Source of the DNA: an uncultured Bacilli bacterium
GTDB lineage: Bacteria > Bacillota_I > Bacilli_A > RF39 > UBA660
Length of the DNA: 5,721 bases
Assembly: GCA_944332105.1 (NCBI GenBank)
Contig: CALVJI010000070.1
Location: 1 to 5,721 of the forward strand
Direction of reading: 5' to 3'
This document shows, piece by piece, positions 4,791 to 5,721 of this stretch (position 1 is the stretch's first letter; each line of letters begins with the position of its first letter). Below the pieces are notes generated by a model. That model saw only the letters and a program-made list of their open reading frames with translations, searched no databases and was not told the DNA's origin. Position numbers and translations under genes: made by a program.

Positions 4791-5611
4791 AATTTCGGTA
4801 AATCCATTTTCCGTTTATTCTGCTTCTTTTTTGGTAAATGAATATTCAAAGTCTGTTCAGATAACACTTGTAACAATGTAAACTTTTTATGTTCTACTGG
4901 ATCACGATCTGTAAATTTACGTCGAGGCGTATACCTCTGTTGTAAATTGATTTCAATAGCTTTTTTCTGTTCAACAACTTTCTTTTTCTTCTTTTCTTCT
5001 TTCTTTTGAATTGTCTCAACATTATTTTTAGCATCTAACAACCTAAAGAGTTTAACTATATCACTAATAATAATAAATAATGCTGGAATAACTACAACAA
5101 TGAGCCATCCACCTTTAGTAGCTAAGAAAGATTGTAAATATCCTAATTTTGGAATTCTTAGCAAGACTTTACCATGAACATTAACAAAAGGAACATAGGA
5201 AGCATCTGGACTTAAATTATTATCACCTTTAGTTTGATAAGAATAACCTGAAGCATCCTGTGCTATATTGACGACTCGATGGGTTATGACCATTCCTTTT
5301 GTTAAAGGCGAAATAGAAGTAAATGTAATAACATCACCAATTTTAATATCTTCAGGATTTGTAACTTTTACATCAAGAATTACATCATATGGATTAATAT
5401 TAGGCTCCATACTTTCAGTAATAATAGTATATAAACTTACAATAGGACGAAATTCTTCACCTTTCTGTGCATATATTTTTGTTGCTACAAAATAATAAAT
5501 CAAAAAAGCCGCGATTAAAACTAAAATTACAAAGACTGTCCAAGATAGAACACCCATTATAAATTTTAAAATATGTGTAAACGAACTAAACTTCTCTTTT
5601 TTTCCTTTCAT
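4784..5611 (-). CDS. Signal peptidase I, SipW/ER type (Ser-His), with long basic C-terminal tail
   Basis: Signal peptidase I cleaves signal peptides from exported proteins on the outer face of the membrane. The 275-residue product has an N-terminal membrane segment (about 17-43) and the catalytic serine in ESMEPN (Ser67). The general base position is His111 in VITHRVV instead of lysine, which is the hallmark of the SipW/ER-archaeal type. Also present are IGDVITF (91-97) and the KGDNN...D box (128-136). A second membrane segment (about 169-186) is followed by an unusually long, highly basic tail of about 89 residues (KKEEKKKKK at 203-211, then PKKKQNKRK), predicted to be cytoplasmic. SipW homologues often sit beside their dedicated substrates such as TasA; none is visible here. 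The ATG has GAAGGGG 10 nt upstream and a sigma-A promoter. Type assignment is firm; substrates are unknown. Confidence 0.94.
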   Translation of the reverse strand: MKGKKEKFSSFTHILKFIMGVLSWTVFVILVLIAAFLIYYFVATKIYAQKGEEFRPIVSLYTIITESMEPNINPYDVILDVKVTNPEDIKIGDVITFTSISPLTKGMVITHRVVNIAQDASGYSYQTKGDNNLSPDASYVPFVNVHGKVLLRIPKLGYLQSFLATKGGWLIVVVIPALFIIISDIVKLFRLLDAKNNVETIQKKEEKKKKKVVEQKKAIEINLQQRYTPRRKFTDRDPVEHKKFTLLQVLSEQTLNIHLPKKKQNKRKMDLPKLK

Positions 5612-5646
5612 ATAATAGATGCCCCTTCTATTCTTACTATATCCAT

Positions 5647-5675
5647 ATTATAATAAAAAATACGATAAATTACAA
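5647..5675 (-). promoter_or_regulatory. Sigma-A promoter of the signal peptidase gene
   Basis: On the minus strand TTGTAA (5675-5670), a 17-nt spacer and a perfect TATAAT (5652-5647) give a housekeeping promoter. The start is expected near 5640, with a leader of about 28 nt. It lies after the terminator of the upstream gene, so the signal peptidase is probably transcribed alone. Confidence 0.6.
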
Positions 5676-5680
5676 GACAG

Positions 5681-5703
5681 AAAAAAAGAAGTTATACAGC
5701 TTC
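5681..5703 (-). terminator. Terminator of the truncated upstream gene
   Basis: The minus strand reads GAAG (5703-5700), an 8-nt interval, CTTC (5691-5688) and seven T residues (5687-5681). One extra T-A pair may extend the stem beyond a C-A mismatch. The stem is short, but the U-tract and its position across a stop codon fit the other terminators in this window. Confidence 0.5.
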
Positions 5704-5721
5704 GATTTCTATTTTAGCTGT
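5692..5721 (-). CDS. C-terminal end of a minus-strand gene running out of the window
   Basis: On the minus strand the frame from the window edge reads TAKIEIEAV and then TAA (5694-5692), and a terminator hairpin spans the stop. The stop-in-terminator arrangement is the same as for other genes here, which supports a real gene end. The residues resemble the VEIEA ending seen in RidA/YjgF-family deaminases, but nine residues are far too few to name the protein. Confidence 0.42.
   Translation of the reverse strand, partial: TAKIEIEAV

Noticed and set aside
5268..5495. Open frame of about 75 codons on the plus strand.
   Set aside because: It is antisense to the catalytic part of the signal peptidase, has no plausible ribosome binding site, and is a mirror of that coding sequence.

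Overview
The window comes from an AT-rich, endospore-forming member of the Firmicutes/Bacilli, probably a host-associated low-GC lineage near Erysipelotrichales or the spore-forming relatives of Mollicutes. The evidence is the very low GC content, a cysteine-rich CotY/CotZ/ExsY-type spore coat protein, a Bacillus-like RecG, a SipW-type signal peptidase and canonical -35/-10 promoters. TGA ends recG and tryptophan is encoded by TGG, so this is the standard bacterial code and not the Mycoplasma code. The exact genus cannot be named from the sequence alone.

Layout, left to right. 21-137 (minus) is a tightly packed three-hairpin RNA element just downstream of recG. 169-2154 (minus) is recG. 2155-2420 has no protein gene but holds the recG promoter, two minus-strand hairpin terminators and a candidate small RNA of about 100 nt with its own promoter. 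2421-2834 (minus) is a spore coat protein gene with a mother-cell-sigma-like promoter. 2939-3259 (plus) encodes a membrane-anchored PTS IIB-like protein. 3319-3609 (minus) encodes an unrecognised 96-residue protein. 3673-4767 (plus) encodes a divergent SEDS (FtsW/RodA/SpoVE) glycan polymerase. 4784-5611 (minus) encodes a SipW-like signal peptidase with a long basic tail. 5692-5721 is the last few codons of a further minus-strand gene that runs out of the window.

Organisation. Every complete gene appears to be its own transcription unit. Divergent pairs (coat/IIB-like, 96-aa/SEDS) share promoter regions, and convergent pairs are separated by very short terminator hairpins whose stems include the stop codons. 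The coat gene, the SEDS polymerase and the signal peptidase all concern the cell surface or spore envelope, but they are not co-transcribed, so shared function is only an inference.

The most interesting material is non-coding. Two minus-strand RNAs are predicted, each starting a few bases after a TTGACA -35 box and -10 element, and each beginning directly with a hairpin. The one at 2233-2334 has an unpaired CCCCUUUUU stretch complementary to the GGGG-type ribosome binding sites of three genes in this window. The one at 21-137 keeps its middle helix only on the minus strand, through G-U pairs. The PTS IIB-like protein also appears to have lost the catalytic cysteine position.
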